A program made the position numbers and the translations under genes. The notes beneath the pieces were generated by a model that saw only the letters and a program-made list of their open reading frames with translations, had not been told where the DNA came from and searched no databases. Shown in pieces: positions 7,961-16,027 of a stretch of 64,000 bases of DNA; position 1 is the first letter of the stretch, and every line of letters begins with the position of its first letter. The stretch comes from Amycolatopsis viridis (GTDB lineage: Bacteria > Actinomycetota > Actinomycetes > Mycobacteriales > Pseudonocardiaceae), in assembly GCF_011758765.1 (NCBI RefSeq), contig NZ_JAANOU010000001.1, forward strand, positions 186,001 to 250,000, in the 5' to 3' direction.

Positions 7961-9274
7961 TCAGGCCGTGTCCGGCGACGGAGTCTCCGGCCCGGGGATC
8001 GCGCGCATGTGCACGTTACCGAACGTCCGCATCAGGTCCATTTCGGACTCAAGCACGGCGGCGAGGCGCCGCACGCCCTCCTTGATCCGCTCCGGCGTCG
8101 GGTAGCAGTACGACAGCCGCATCTGCCTGCTGCCGAACCCGTCCGCGTAGAAACCGGTTCCGGACGCGTAGGCGACCCGGGCGGTGACCGCGCGCGGCAG
8201 CATGGCCTTGGTGTCCACGCCCTCGGGCACCGTCACCCAGACGTAGAACCCGCCGTCCGGGTGTGTCCAGCTGCACCCCGGCGGGAGGTACTGCTCGAGG
8301 GCGGACAGCATCGCGTCCCGCCGCTCCCGGTAGTTCTCGCGGAAGGTCTTGATCTGGCCCACCCAGTCGTGCGTGGCGAGGTACCGCGACACGATCATCT
8401 GGTTGAACGTCGGCGGGCACAGCGTGGCCGACTCCGCCGCGAGCACCAGCTTCTCGCGCACCGCGTGCGGGGCCAGCACCCAGCCGACCCGCAGCCCGGA
8501 GGCGAAGGTCTTGGAGAACGAGCCCAGGTACACCACGTTGTCCGGATCCAGTGAGCGCAGCGCCGGGTAGGTCTGGCCGTCGAAGCCGAGCAACCCGTAC
8601 GGGTTGTCCTCGACCACCAGCACACCGTGCGTGCGGCAGATCGCGAGGATCTCGGCCCGGCGCTCCACCGCGAGCGTCACGCCGGCCGGGTTGTGGAAGT
8701 TGGGGATCGTGTAGAGGAACTTGACGCGCTCACCGGCACGTTCGGCGGCGGCGAGGGCCTCCCGAAGCGCCTCCGGCACCAGCCCCGCCTCGTCCATCAC
8801 GACGTGCACGACCTTGGCCTGGTAGGCGGCGAACGAGCCGAGCGCGCCCACATAGGAGGGCCCCTCGGCCAGCACGACGTCGCCGGGGTCGCAGAACAGC
8901 CGGGTGACCATGTCGAGGCCCATCTGCGAGCCGACGGTCACCACGATGTCGTCGGAGTGCGCGGCGATGCCCTCCATCGCCATGACCTCGCAGATCTGCT
9001 CCCGCAGCACCGGCACGCCCTGCGCGGAGCCGTACTGCAGGGCGACCAGGCCGTCCTCCGCGATGATCTCGCCGACCTGCGTGGACAGGCTGTCCAGCGG
9101 GAGCGCGGCGAGGTTCGGCATCCCACCGGCGAGCGAAACCACCTCGGGCCGGCTGGCGACCGCGAAGAGCGCTCGGATCTCCGACGCCGTCATGCCGGCC
9201 GTGCGGGCGGCGTAACGGGCGAGGTGGGGATCGAGGTCGCGGCGGCCGGTGTGCTCGGGTGGGTTCGTCGTCAT
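7961..9274 (-). CDS. PLP-dependent aminotransferase, fold type I (LysN/MocR-like)
   Basis: The 437-residue enzyme belongs to the class I/II aminotransferases related to 2-aminoadipate transaminase and to the catalytic half of MocR regulators, but lacks a DNA-binding domain. Visible PLP-site features are YGSAQGVPVLR, the NP of PNFHNPAGVT (residues 195-196), Asp223 in VEDNPYG and the Schiff-base lysine Lys255 in GSFSKTFASGLRVGW. The conserved C-terminal Arg is in RQMRLSYCYP. The substrate is unknown. It is co-oriented with the ligase-like gene, so the two may share a transcript and an amino acid pathway; that link is inference. Confidence 0.82.
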   Translation of the reverse strand: MTTNPPEHTGRRDLDPHLARYAARTAGMTASEIRALFAVASRPEVVSLAGGMPNLAALPLDSLSTQVGEIIAEDGLVALQYGSAQGVPVLREQICEVMAMEGIAAHSDDIVVTVGSQMGLDMVTRLFCDPGDVVLAEGPSYVGALGSFAAYQAKVVHVVMDEAGLVPEALREALAAAERAGERVKFLYTIPNFHNPAGVTLAVERRAEILAICRTHGVLVVEDNPYGLLGFDGQTYPALRSLDPDNVVYLGSFSKTFASGLRVGWVLAPHAVREKLVLAAESATLCPPTFNQMIVSRYLATHDWVGQIKTFRENYRERRDAMLSALEQYLPPGCSWTHPDGGFYVWVTVPEGVDTKAMLPRAVTARVAYASGTGFYADGFGSRQMRLSYCYPTPERIKEGVRRLAAVLESEMDLMRTFGNVHMRAIPGPETPSPDTA

Positions 9275-9454
9275 CGCACTTCGCTCGGTCGAATGGGCAG
9301 TTTCCCGAGTGTAACCACTCGTCCTTGTGATATTCCCGGCCTTTCGGCGTGGGTCACAGGCGCCTATTCTCGGATGCGGCCGAGCAGGCTGTGGCGATCC
9401 GCCGTGCCCTGCTGCACGTCAGGCCGGCCGCCGCGAATCCGGGGAGGGGATCAG

Positions 9455-10102
9455 GTGTCGCGTCGAGTCGTGGGCGTCACCCTCGACAACCTGGAACACC
9501 TGCCCAAGCACTGCCGCCGGTGCGTGTACTGGGAGCTCGCGCCGCACCTGCGGGCGCAGGCGGAGGAGTTCGGTCAGACCGAGGTCGAAAAGGAGGCCTG
9601 GGTCTCCTCGGTGCTGCTGGAGTGGGGTTCCTGCGGCCGGATCATCTACAGCGATTCACTGCCCGTCGGGTTCGTGCTCTACGCGCCGCCGAACCTGGTG
9701 CCGCGCTCGATCGCGTTCCCCACGTCCCCGCCGAGCGCCGATGCCGTGCTGCTGACGAGCTTCCAGGTGCTGCCGGAATTCCGTGGTGGCGGGCTGGGCC
9801 GCACCCTGGTGCAGGCGGTGGCCAAGGACATGACGCGCCGCGGTGTGCGTGCGATCGAGGCGTTCGGTGACGCGCGGCCGGACGACGCGGACAACGAGCT
9901 GCTGGGGCACACCTGCGTGGTGCCCGCCGACTTCCTCAGCGCGGTCGGCTTCAAGACCGTGCGGCCGCACCCGAAGTGGCCGCGGCTGCGCCTGGAGATC
10001 CGCTCGGCGCTGTCCTGGAAGGAAGACGTCGAAGCCGCCCTCGAACGACTGCTCGGTCAGGTGAGCATCACCACGGCGGAGCCGAGCGCGGCCCGCGCCT
10101 AG
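9455..10102 (+). CDS. GNAT-family N-acetyltransferase (Rv3916c-like)
   Basis: The 215-residue cytoplasmic protein has a GNAT fold. The acetyl-CoA-binding motif is SFQVLPEFRGGGLGRTLVQAV, matching the RxxGxG/A signature, and is followed by a conserved C-terminal region. The N-terminus has a CRRCVYW cysteine pair. Its place between parAB and cwlM corresponds to the conserved mycobacterial gene next to parB. The GTG at 9455 is preceded by GGGGAGGGGA. The acceptor substrate is unknown. It is convergent with cwlM. Confidence 0.82.
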   Translation: MSRRVVGVTLDNLEHLPKHCRRCVYWELAPHLRAQAEEFGQTEVEKEAWVSSVLLEWGSCGRIIYSDSLPVGFVLYAPPNLVPRSIAFPTSPPSADAVLLTSFQVLPEFRGGGLGRTLVQAVAKDMTRRGVRAIEAFGDARPDDADNELLGHTCVVPADFLSAVGFKTVRPHPKWPRLRLEIRSALSWKEDVEAALERLLGQVSITTAEPSAARA

Positions 10103-10108
10103 ACAGAG

Positions 10109-10163
10109 TTATCCACAGAAACGGTCCACAAGGCAGGGGTCGTCCACAGCTTCCTGTGGATGA
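10109..10163. promoter_or_regulatory. DnaA-box-like cluster with a hairpin
   Basis: Four nonamers related to the DnaA box lie within 55 bp: TTATCCACA (10109-10117, the perfect consensus), CGGTCCACA (10122-10130), TCGTCCACA (10140-10148) and, reversed, TGTGGATGA (10155-10163). The last two form a stem (TCCACAG, CTTC loop, CTGTGGA; 10143-10160) that could terminate the convergent genes. It may be a terminator, a DnaA-binding site or both. Confidence 0.55.
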
Positions 10164-10170
10164 CTGCTGC

Positions 10171-11304
10171 CTATTCGGCCTTGGCGAGCTCGTGCGCCAG
10201 TACGTCGGCGAAGGTGAACGTACCGGTGGGCTGATCGCCCTCGCCGAGCAGGTACAGCCGCTTCACCGCGATCAGGATGCCCTCGGCCACGATGTCGCGG
10301 AACGCCGGGTCGGACAGCTTCGCGCGGTCACCCGGGTTGCTCAGGTAGCCGATCTCCATCCGCACCGCCGGACACCGCGTCAGCCGCAGGATGTCCCACG
10401 TCTTCGCGTGCGTCCGGCAGTCCAGCAGACCGGTGCGGGCGGCCACCTCACGTTGCAGGTAGCCGGCCAGCAGCTCACCCACGGTGGACGTGGTGCCAAG
10501 GCCGTTGCCGAAGTGGAACGACGCCACACCCTGAGCGTGCGGCGAGGAATTGCGGTCGCAGTGCAGCGACAGGAACAGGTCGGCGCCCGCGTTGTTGGCG
10601 AACGCGGCCCGCTCGGCCTCGGCCGGGCCGTTGTCCGGGCCGCGCGAGATCAGGGCCTCCATGCCGGTGGCCTTCATCCGGCCCTCGAGCCGGCGCGCCA
10701 GATCCCACACGATGTCGGCCTCGCGCAGCCCGGCGATCTCGACGCCCGGGTCGGCACCGCCGTGACCGGGGTCGATGACGATCCGCTTGCCGCGCAGCCG
10801 CGGACCGGACTGGCGAACCTGCTCCTGCTCGCGCAGCAGCACCGGACGCCCTCCCCGGGCACGCGGGGAGAGCTGGCGCAGGGCGCGGACCGTCGCCGGG
10901 CCGCAAATACCGTCGATGACCAGGCCGTAGTCGCGCTGGAAGCTGCGCAGCGCCTGCTCCGTCTTCGGGCCGAACACGCCGTCCGGGCGGCCCGCGTCGT
11001 AGCCCAGTTCGGTGAGCCGGTCCTGCAGCGTGAACACGTCGTCGCCGTGCACCGGCGCGGAGATCAGGTAGGCCAGCGGCCGGCTGCCCAGGTGGAAGGT
11101 CGCGCCACGCAGCACGTGGTAGGTGGCCGACCCGACGACGCCGTCGATGAGCAGGCCACGCCGCTGCTGGAAACCGCGAACGGCCCGTTCGACCTCGTGA
11201 TCGAACAGGTTGCCGGCGTCCGGCCGGAGCAGGCCGATCGAGGCCAGCATCGACCTGATCTCAGCGACATCGTCCCCGACGTCGCCGCGGCGGAGCACCC
11301 GCAT
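10171..11304 (-). CDS. cwlM: CwlM-like N-acetylmuramoyl-L-alanine amidase-fold regulator
   Basis: The 377-residue protein has two N-terminal peptidoglycan-binding repeats (about residues 5-75 and 85-145) and an Amidase_3 domain (about 165-350) with IVIDPGHGG, LSLHCDRN and EIGYLSN. There is no signal peptide, consistent with a cytoplasmic protein. In Mycobacterium, CwlM is an essential, PknB-phosphorylated activator of MurA rather than a secreted hydrolase. The C-terminal PTGTFTFADVLAHEL resembles the segment holding the regulatory threonine there. The ATG start follows GAGGAG. Neighbouring trxA and trxB match the mycobacterial order. Confidence 0.85.
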   Translation of the reverse strand: MRVLRRGDVGDDVAEIRSMLASIGLLRPDAGNLFDHEVERAVRGFQQRRGLLIDGVVGSATYHVLRGATFHLGSRPLAYLISAPVHGDDVFTLQDRLTELGYDAGRPDGVFGPKTEQALRSFQRDYGLVIDGICGPATVRALRQLSPRARGGRPVLLREQEQVRQSGPRLRGKRIVIDPGHGGADPGVEIAGLREADIVWDLARRLEGRMKATGMEALISRGPDNGPAEAERAAFANNAGADLFLSLHCDRNSSPHAQGVASFHFGNGLGTTSTVGELLAGYLQREVAARTGLLDCRTHAKTWDILRLTRCPAVRMEIGYLSNPGDRAKLSDPAFRDIVAEGILIAVKRLYLLGEGDQPTGTFTFADVLAHELAKAE

Positions 11305-11445
11305 GCACTCCTCGCTCTTCCTTGGGCATCGATCAAAAACCGATGCGGCACAAACAGTATCGGGCTAGCCTCGAGTACCCATTCTGCCCTGAGAACTCTC
11401 CGTGACCACGTGGGGCCGGTCGGTGCGTCATCCGGGCGGGTGGCA

Positions 11446-11493
11446 TGGAAAGACCCGGGGGGCCGTCCTGGGAAGACGCGCACCCCCGGGTCT
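11446..11493 (-). terminator. Probable terminator after trxA
   Basis: An 11-bp inverted repeat (AGACCCGGGGG at 11451-11461, CCCCCGGGTCT at 11483-11493) has a 21-base loop. Read on the minus strand it is followed by TTTCC. It separates trxA from cwlM. Confidence 0.6.
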
Positions 11494-11505
11494 GGGTTGC
11501 CCGGG

Positions 11506-11832
11506 TCAGGCGATTACGTCAGACAGATCCGAGAGCAGCGCGGCCTTCGGCTTCGCGCCCACGATCTGCTTCACCGGCTTGCCACCCTGGAACAGGATCA
11601 GCGTCGGGATCGACATGACCTGGTAGTCCCGGGCGGTGCCCGGGTTCTCGTCGATGTCGAGCTTGGCGACGGTCAGCTTGTCCTTGTGCTCGGCGGCGAT
11701 CTCCTCGAGCACCGGGGCGACCATCTTGCACGGCCCGCACCAGGTCGCCCAGAAGTCCACCAGGACCGGCTTGTCGCTGGTCAGGACGTCGTCGGCAAAG
11801 GACTGGTCGGTCACCTTGACGGTGTCGGACAT
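11506..11832 (-). CDS. trxA: Thioredoxin
   Basis: This 108-residue cytoplasmic thioredoxin reduces protein disulfides with electrons from TrxB. The active site WCGPC is at residues 31-35, and the cis-proline lies in SIPTLILF. The ATG start is preceded by GGGAGATGAA. It lies 30 bp downstream of trxB and is probably cotranscribed from the SigR-like promoter ahead of trxB. Confidence 0.96.
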   Translation of the reverse strand: MSDTVKVTDQSFADDVLTSDKPVLVDFWATWCGPCKMVAPVLEEIAAEHKDKLTVAKLDIDENPGTARDYQVMSIPTLILFQGGKPVKQIVGAKPKAALLSDLSDVIA

Positions 11833-11862
11833 TTCATCTCCCTAACTCGGTACGGGCTGGAA

Positions 11863-12855
11863 TCAGTTCGCGGGGCCGTAGCCGCCGCCCACGAGCTCGG
11901 GCGCGACCTCGGCGTTCTCGGTGCCGGCGTGTTCGGCCAGCCAGCGCTCGGCGTCGATGGCGGCGGAGCAGCCGGAGCCGGCGGCGGTGATGGCCTGCCG
12001 GTAGGTGTGGTCGACCAGGTCACCGGCGGCGAACACACCCGGCAGGTTGGTGTAGGAGGAGCGGCCCTTGGTCAGGACGTAGCCCTCCGCGTCGAGGTCG
12101 ATCTGGCCCTTGACCAGCTCGCTGCGCGGGTCGTGCCCGATCGCCAGGAAGAAACCGGTGACGTCGAGCACCGACTCCTCGCCGGTGACGGTGTCCCGGA
12201 GCTTCAGGCCGGCGACGGTGGTGTCCCCCACGACCTGGACGACCTGCTTGTTCAGCGCCCACTTGATCTTCTCGTTGGCGCGGGCGCGCTCGAGCATGAT
12301 CTTGGAGGCGCGGAAGTCCTCGCGCCGGTGCACGATCGTCACCGAACGGGCGAACCTGGTGAGGAAGGTGGCCTCCTCCATCGCCGAGTCGCCACCGCCG
12401 AGCACCGCGATGTCCTGCTCGCGGAAGAAGAACCCGTCACAGGTCGCACAGGCCGAGACGCCACGCCCGAGCAGTTCCTGCTCGCCGGGAACGTTCAGGT
12501 AGCGGGCCGCCGAACCCATGGCCAGGATGACCGCCTTGGCCGCGTAACGCGTGCCGTGCGCGGTGACGTACTTGACGTCACCGTCCAGCTCGAGTTTCTC
12601 CACGTCCTCGGCCCGCAGCTCCGCGCCGAAGCGCTCGGCCTGCTTGCGCATCTCCTCCATCAGGTCCGGGCCCTGGATGCCGTCCCGGAAACCGGGGAAG
12701 TTCTCGACCTCGGTGGTGGTCATCAGCGCGCCGCCGAACTGGGAACCCTCGAAGACGAGCGGTTCCAGCTGGGCACGCGCGGCGTACACCGCGGCCGTGT
12801 ACCCGGCCGGACCCGACCCCACGATGATGAGGTTCCGAACGTTTTCCGCTGCCAC
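11863..12855 (-). CDS. trxB: Thioredoxin-disulfide reductase
   Basis: TrxB is an FAD- and NADPH-dependent flavoprotein that reduces thioredoxin. The 330-residue protein has the FAD-binding [13 protein letters not shown] (residues 10-22), the redox disulfide CATC (136-139), an NADPH-binding [12 protein letters not shown] and the C-terminal FAD motif [10 protein letters not shown]. The GTG start has GGAGG seven to eight bases upstream. Residues after about 310 form a short glycine-rich tail. It is followed by trxA. Confidence 0.96.
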   Translation of the reverse strand: MAAENVRNLIIVGSGPAGYTAAVYAARAQLEPLVFEGSQFGGALMTTTEVENFPGFRDGIQGPDLMEEMRKQAERFGAELRAEDVEKLELDGDVKYVTAHGTRYAAKAVILAMGSAARYLNVPGEQELLGRGVSACATCDGFFFREQDIAVLGGGDSAMEEATFLTRFARSVTIVHRREDFRASKIMLERARANEKIKWALNKQVVQVVGDTTVAGLKLRDTVTGEESVLDVTGFFLAIGHDPRSELVKGQIDLDAEGYVLTKGRSSYTNLPGVFAAGDLVDHTYRQAITAAGSGCSAAIDAERWLAEHAGTENAEVAPELVGGGYGPAN

Positions 12856-12893
12856 CCGTAGACCTCCGCTCGTCGTGACCTGCGTACCAGGCT

Positions 12894-12921
12894 CAACACG
12901 ATCGTAGGGTCCGCTGTTCCC
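12894..12921 (-). promoter_or_regulatory. SigR/SigH-type promoter of trxBA
   Basis: Read on the minus strand, GGGAAC (12921-12916) is followed by exactly 18 bases and GTTG (12897-12894). This matches the thiol-oxidative-stress consensus GGGAAY-N18-GTTG of Streptomyces SigR and mycobacterial SigH. It lies 39 bp upstream of the trxB start, and the thioredoxin operon is a known target of these sigma factors. Confidence 0.8.
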
Positions 12922-12956
12922 GGGGTGACACGGCTCGCCCCCGTGACGGAGCAGCG

Positions 12957-13724
12957 TCAGCCGATCACCTTGTCCAGCAGGACGCCGGCGTCACCCGCAC
13001 CGCAGGTCGGGGCGAAGGCGATCAGCCGGAACTTGGCCAGCTGCCCCGTGGTCAGCAAGGTCAGCACGGCGGGCTGCCCGTCGATGCTGCCCGGCCGGAC
13101 CCCGATGGGCTTCGCGGTGTCGGCGAACCCGGCGGCGGACAGGCACGCGTGCAGCCGGTCCGCCGTACCCAGCGGGCCGTAGTCGAACGTGCCCTGGAGC
13201 TGGCCGGCCGCGCTCGCGGCCTGGTCGCCGCGGAGGTTCAACGGCGGCTGCGCGGCGCTCTGGCCGGGAGCCGGCGCGGCCACGTTCCCGCCCGGGGACG
13301 GTGCGGGGCCGCTGGGGGTGGCGATCGCGACGGCGGCCACCGCGGCGGCAGCCACGGCCACCACCCCGCTGATCCAGCCGAGCCGCTTGGTCCGCCGGCG
13401 GCGGGCCGCGTCGAGGCTCACCACCGGCGCCAGGCCGGGCTGCTGCGGCGGCGGGAACGCCCGGCGGGCCTCCTCGGCGAGCACCGCGTCCAGCCGGGTC
13501 GCGTACTCGGCCGGCATGGGTGGCACGTCCGCGCGCAGGTCCGCCAGGCCGGCGGTGGTCGCCTCCAGCGCCGCAACGATCGCGCGCGCCTCGGGATCGG
13601 CGTGCACCCGCGGCCACAGCCGCGCGGCCTCCGCGGCGTCCAGGGCACCGGCGTGCAGGTCGGCGAGCAGGTCGACAGACCAGGGCGGGCCGGCGGCCTC
13701 GATCCCCCGACTCTCGTCCGTCAT
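12957..13724 (-). CDS. Membrane anti-sigma factor-like protein (RsmA-like)
   Basis: The 255-residue protein overlaps the sigma factor stop by 4 bp, the usual layout of an ECF sigma and its anti-sigma. The N-terminal half is a helical cytoplasmic domain ([22 protein letters not shown]), followed by one membrane segment at about residues 137-157 ([19 protein letters not shown]) and an extracytoplasmic Pro/Ala-rich domain with two cysteines. No HxxxCxxC zinc motif is visible in the N-terminal part, so it is not a classic zinc-binding anti-sigma. The role is inferred from gene order and topology. Confidence 0.78.
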   Translation of the reverse strand: MTDESRGIEAAGPPWSVDLLADLHAGALDAAEAARLWPRVHADPEARAIVAALEATTAGLADLRADVPPMPAEYATRLDAVLAEEARRAFPPPQQPGLAPVVSLDAARRRRTKRLGWISGVVAVAAAAVAAVAIATPSGPAPSPGGNVAAPAPGQSAAQPPLNLRGDQAASAAGQLQGTFDYGPLGTADRLHACLSAAGFADTAKPIGVRPGSIDGQPAVLTLLTTGQLAKFRLIAFAPTCGAGDAGVLLDKVIG

Positions 13725-14362
13725 CGTCCCTCCCTCTCGCGCTGTGCCCCAGGCCGGCCGCGCTCCCGTTTGCTTTCGGAAGCTGGGACGCCTACCGGTG
13801 CATCCGGGTTCCGGAGGTGACCGAGAACTTTGGCGAGTTTGGCGCGGCCCCGGGCGCAGCGGCTCTTCACGGTGCCCTCGGCGATGCCCAGCATCCGGGC
13901 GGTCTCGCTCACCGAGTACCCCTCCACGTCCACCAGCACGATCGGTAAGCGCTGGTCCTCCGGGAGCTGGGCCAGCGCATCCTTGATGACCAGACGGGTC
14001 TCCCGGTCGGCCATCGAGTCCCGCGGCGTCGCGGGCTCCTGCACCCCGGTCTCCGGCAGGGGCACCGTCGGGCGGGCCTGCCTGCGCCGGATCCGGTCCA
14101 GGCACGCGTTCACCACGATCCGGTGCAACCAGGTGGTGACCTGCGACTCCGCGCGGAAGTTCGCCGCCGCGCGGAAGGCGGAGATGAAGGCTTCCTGCAG
14201 GGCGTCGGAGGCTTCCTCGGGATCGCGCAGGGTGCGCAGGGCCACCGCCCACATGCGGTCCCGATGCCGGCGGACCAGTTCGGTGAACGCGTGCGGATCG
14301 CCCGACGCGTGCGCCGCAAGGAGGTCGGCGTCCGTTGGTGCAGCTGCGGTCACCCGCAGCAC
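13721..14362 (-). CDS. sigM: ECF-family RNA polymerase sigma factor, SigM-like
   Basis: The 213-residue protein has an ECF region 2 (DPHAFTELVRRHRDRMWAVA, with EEASDALQEAF) and region 4 (LPEDQRLPIVLVDVEGYSVS, then GIAEGTVKSRCARGRAKLA). The neighbours match Mycobacterium, where SigM lies between the MurJ homologue and trxB. The GTG at 14362 lies one base from the stop of the pseudokinase gene, implying coupling; an in-frame GTG at 14353 is the alternative. The C-terminal 30 residues are basic and variable. Confidence 0.88.
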   Translation of the reverse strand: MLRVTAAAPTDADLLAAHASGDPHAFTELVRRHRDRMWAVALRTLRDPEEASDALQEAFISAFRAAANFRAESQVTTWLHRIVVNACLDRIRRRQARPTVPLPETGVQEPATPRDSMADRETRLVIKDALAQLPEDQRLPIVLVDVEGYSVSETARMLGIAEGTVKSRCARGRAKLAKVLGHLRNPDAPVGVPASESKRERGRPGAQREREGR

Positions 14363-14363
14363 A

Positions 14364-15947
14364 CTACTGGGCGGGCAGGAACGTCAACTCGCCGATCTGG
14401 GACTGGAAGCCCTTGTCCGTGTTGCTCAGCTTCGTGATCCAGACGATCACGTATTGCGCCTGCTGGGGCTGCGCAAGGGTGACGTCGGTGGTGGCCCCGT
14501 TCAGCGTCGCCGTGCCGACCACCCGCGTATCGGCCAGCTCGGGGTCACGCGAGCTGGCGAGGCGGATCTCGACGGTGGTGCCCGGGCTGTTCGCGGCGAT
14601 CGTGACCTTGGCCAGGTTGATCGGCTTGTCGAAGCTCGCGAGCAGGCCGACGCCCTCCTTGATGGCCGGGAACTGCTGCCGGTACTGGTCGGTGCGCCAG
14701 ATGGTGCCCGGGTCGCCGTCCACCGCGTTGCGGGCGCGGCTGGTGTTGTCGCCGTTGCCGTCCGGGTTGTAGACCGTGACGCTCGACGGCCCGACCGCCG
14801 CACCGATCTGCGCCTGACCGCCGCTCGGTGGGGGTGCCACGGACGACGAGCCGGCCGGCGCGGACACCGGCGTGGTCGGGTTCGCCACGTTGATCGGCGG
14901 GCCGCCCGTGCCCGGGTCGTCCTGGAAGAAGCTGATCGCGAGCATGCCCAGCCAGGCGAGGATGCCGACCGCGGCGACGACCAGGACGGTGACGCCGAGC
15001 GCGAGCTTGCGGCGCCGCGCCCGGTCCTTCACCGGCTTCTTCGTCGTCCAGATCGTGTTGTCGCCGTCGGCATCCATCTGGGCCTTGATCAGCTGTGTGC
15101 GCTCCTCGGCCTCGGCCGCCATCTCCAGCGCACGCACGATCGCGGCGCTGGTGCGGATACCGCCCGGGCCGCCGTCCTCGACCGTGCGCACGGCCAGCGA
15201 CGACAGTTCCTGCGGCACCGATGACTGGAGCGACCGCGGCGGCACGAGCCGCCCGTTCGGCGAGTGTGGCGCCGCCGGGATCGCGGCCGGGCCGCCCGGC
15301 AGCGGCCACCGGCCGGTGAGCAGCAGGTACAGGATGCCGCCGATGGCCTTGACGTCGTCGCGCAGCGTCGCGTCCGGCAGCGGGCCGGGGAACGCCAGAC
15401 GCAGCGAGCCCTCGGTGGTCAGCCGCAGGCGCTGCGGGTGGTCCAGTCCGAGCACGAGGCCGGAGTGGTGGGCCCGTTCGACCGCCTCGGCCAGCCGCTG
15501 GACCATCCGGGCCGCCGCGAGCGGCTGGACCGGCCGGTCGGCGACCAGGTCGATCAGGTCGGTGCCCTTGGTCCACTCGGTGACCACCACGCCCAGCAGG
15601 CCCTCACCGGAGGTGATCCCGTTGCCGAGCGTGAGTACGTCGAGCACGCGGGCGACCGCTTCGTGGTTGAACTTCGCGGCGTGCGTGGCCCTTTCGAGGG
15701 TCTTACGCGCCTGACGTGCGGCTTCGGCGTCCGCGGGGTCGCCGACGAGCAGCGTCAGCGCGACGTCCCGCCGCAGCTGGCCGTCCCGCGCACGCCACAG
15801 GTGGGCGCCCGCCCGCTCGTCGATGCCGAACTGGGCGAGCAACCGGTACCGGCCGTCCCCGACGACGCTGCCCGGCGCGAGGGAGCCTCCCCGCGCGCGG
15901 ACGCCCGTCCGGGTCGGACCGGACTGCTCGCTCCGCTTCTCGTTCAC
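14364..15947 (-). CDS. Membrane pseudokinase with extracellular discoidin-like domain
   Basis: The 527-residue protein has a protein-kinase-like domain (about residues 30-290), one membrane segment (about 316-337, LALGVTVLVVAAVGILAWLG) and an extracellular part ending in a discoidin-like beta domain (about 395-527). The kinase motifs are degenerate: the VAIK lysine position reads DVALTL, the HRD loop is replaced by GLVLGLDHPQRLRL, and there is no DFG. In M. tuberculosis the corresponding pseudokinase is fused to MviN and binds the FHA protein FhaA; here it is a separate gene 80 bp downstream of murJ. It probably regulates lipid II flipping. Confidence 0.85.
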   Translation of the reverse strand: MNEKRSEQSGPTRTGVRARGGSLAPGSVVGDGRYRLLAQFGIDERAGAHLWRARDGQLRRDVALTLLVGDPADAEAARQARKTLERATHAAKFNHEAVARVLDVLTLGNGITSGEGLLGVVVTEWTKGTDLIDLVADRPVQPLAAARMVQRLAEAVERAHHSGLVLGLDHPQRLRLTTEGSLRLAFPGPLPDATLRDDVKAIGGILYLLLTGRWPLPGGPAAIPAAPHSPNGRLVPPRSLQSSVPQELSSLAVRTVEDGGPGGIRTSAAIVRALEMAAEAEERTQLIKAQMDADGDNTIWTTKKPVKDRARRRKLALGVTVLVVAAVGILAWLGMLAISFFQDDPGTGGPPINVANPTTPVSAPAGSSSVAPPPSGGQAQIGAAVGPSSVTVYNPDGNGDNTSRARNAVDGDPGTIWRTDQYRQQFPAIKEGVGLLASFDKPINLAKVTIAANSPGTTVEIRLASSRDPELADTRVVGTATLNGATTDVTLAQPQQAQYVIVWITKLSNTDKGFQSQIGELTFLPAQ

Positions 15948-16027
15948 CCCACGCTCGCTTTCCGCGTCTCGAGGTCGAGGGTACGTGAACCCGCGGCATC
16001 AGACAGACTGATCGCCTGCGTCGTTCG

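Noticed and set aside
9976-12861. A long plus-strand open frame over the cwlM, trxA and trxB genes
   Set aside because: The minus-strand genes have clear active-site motifs; the plus-strand translation has no recognisable features.
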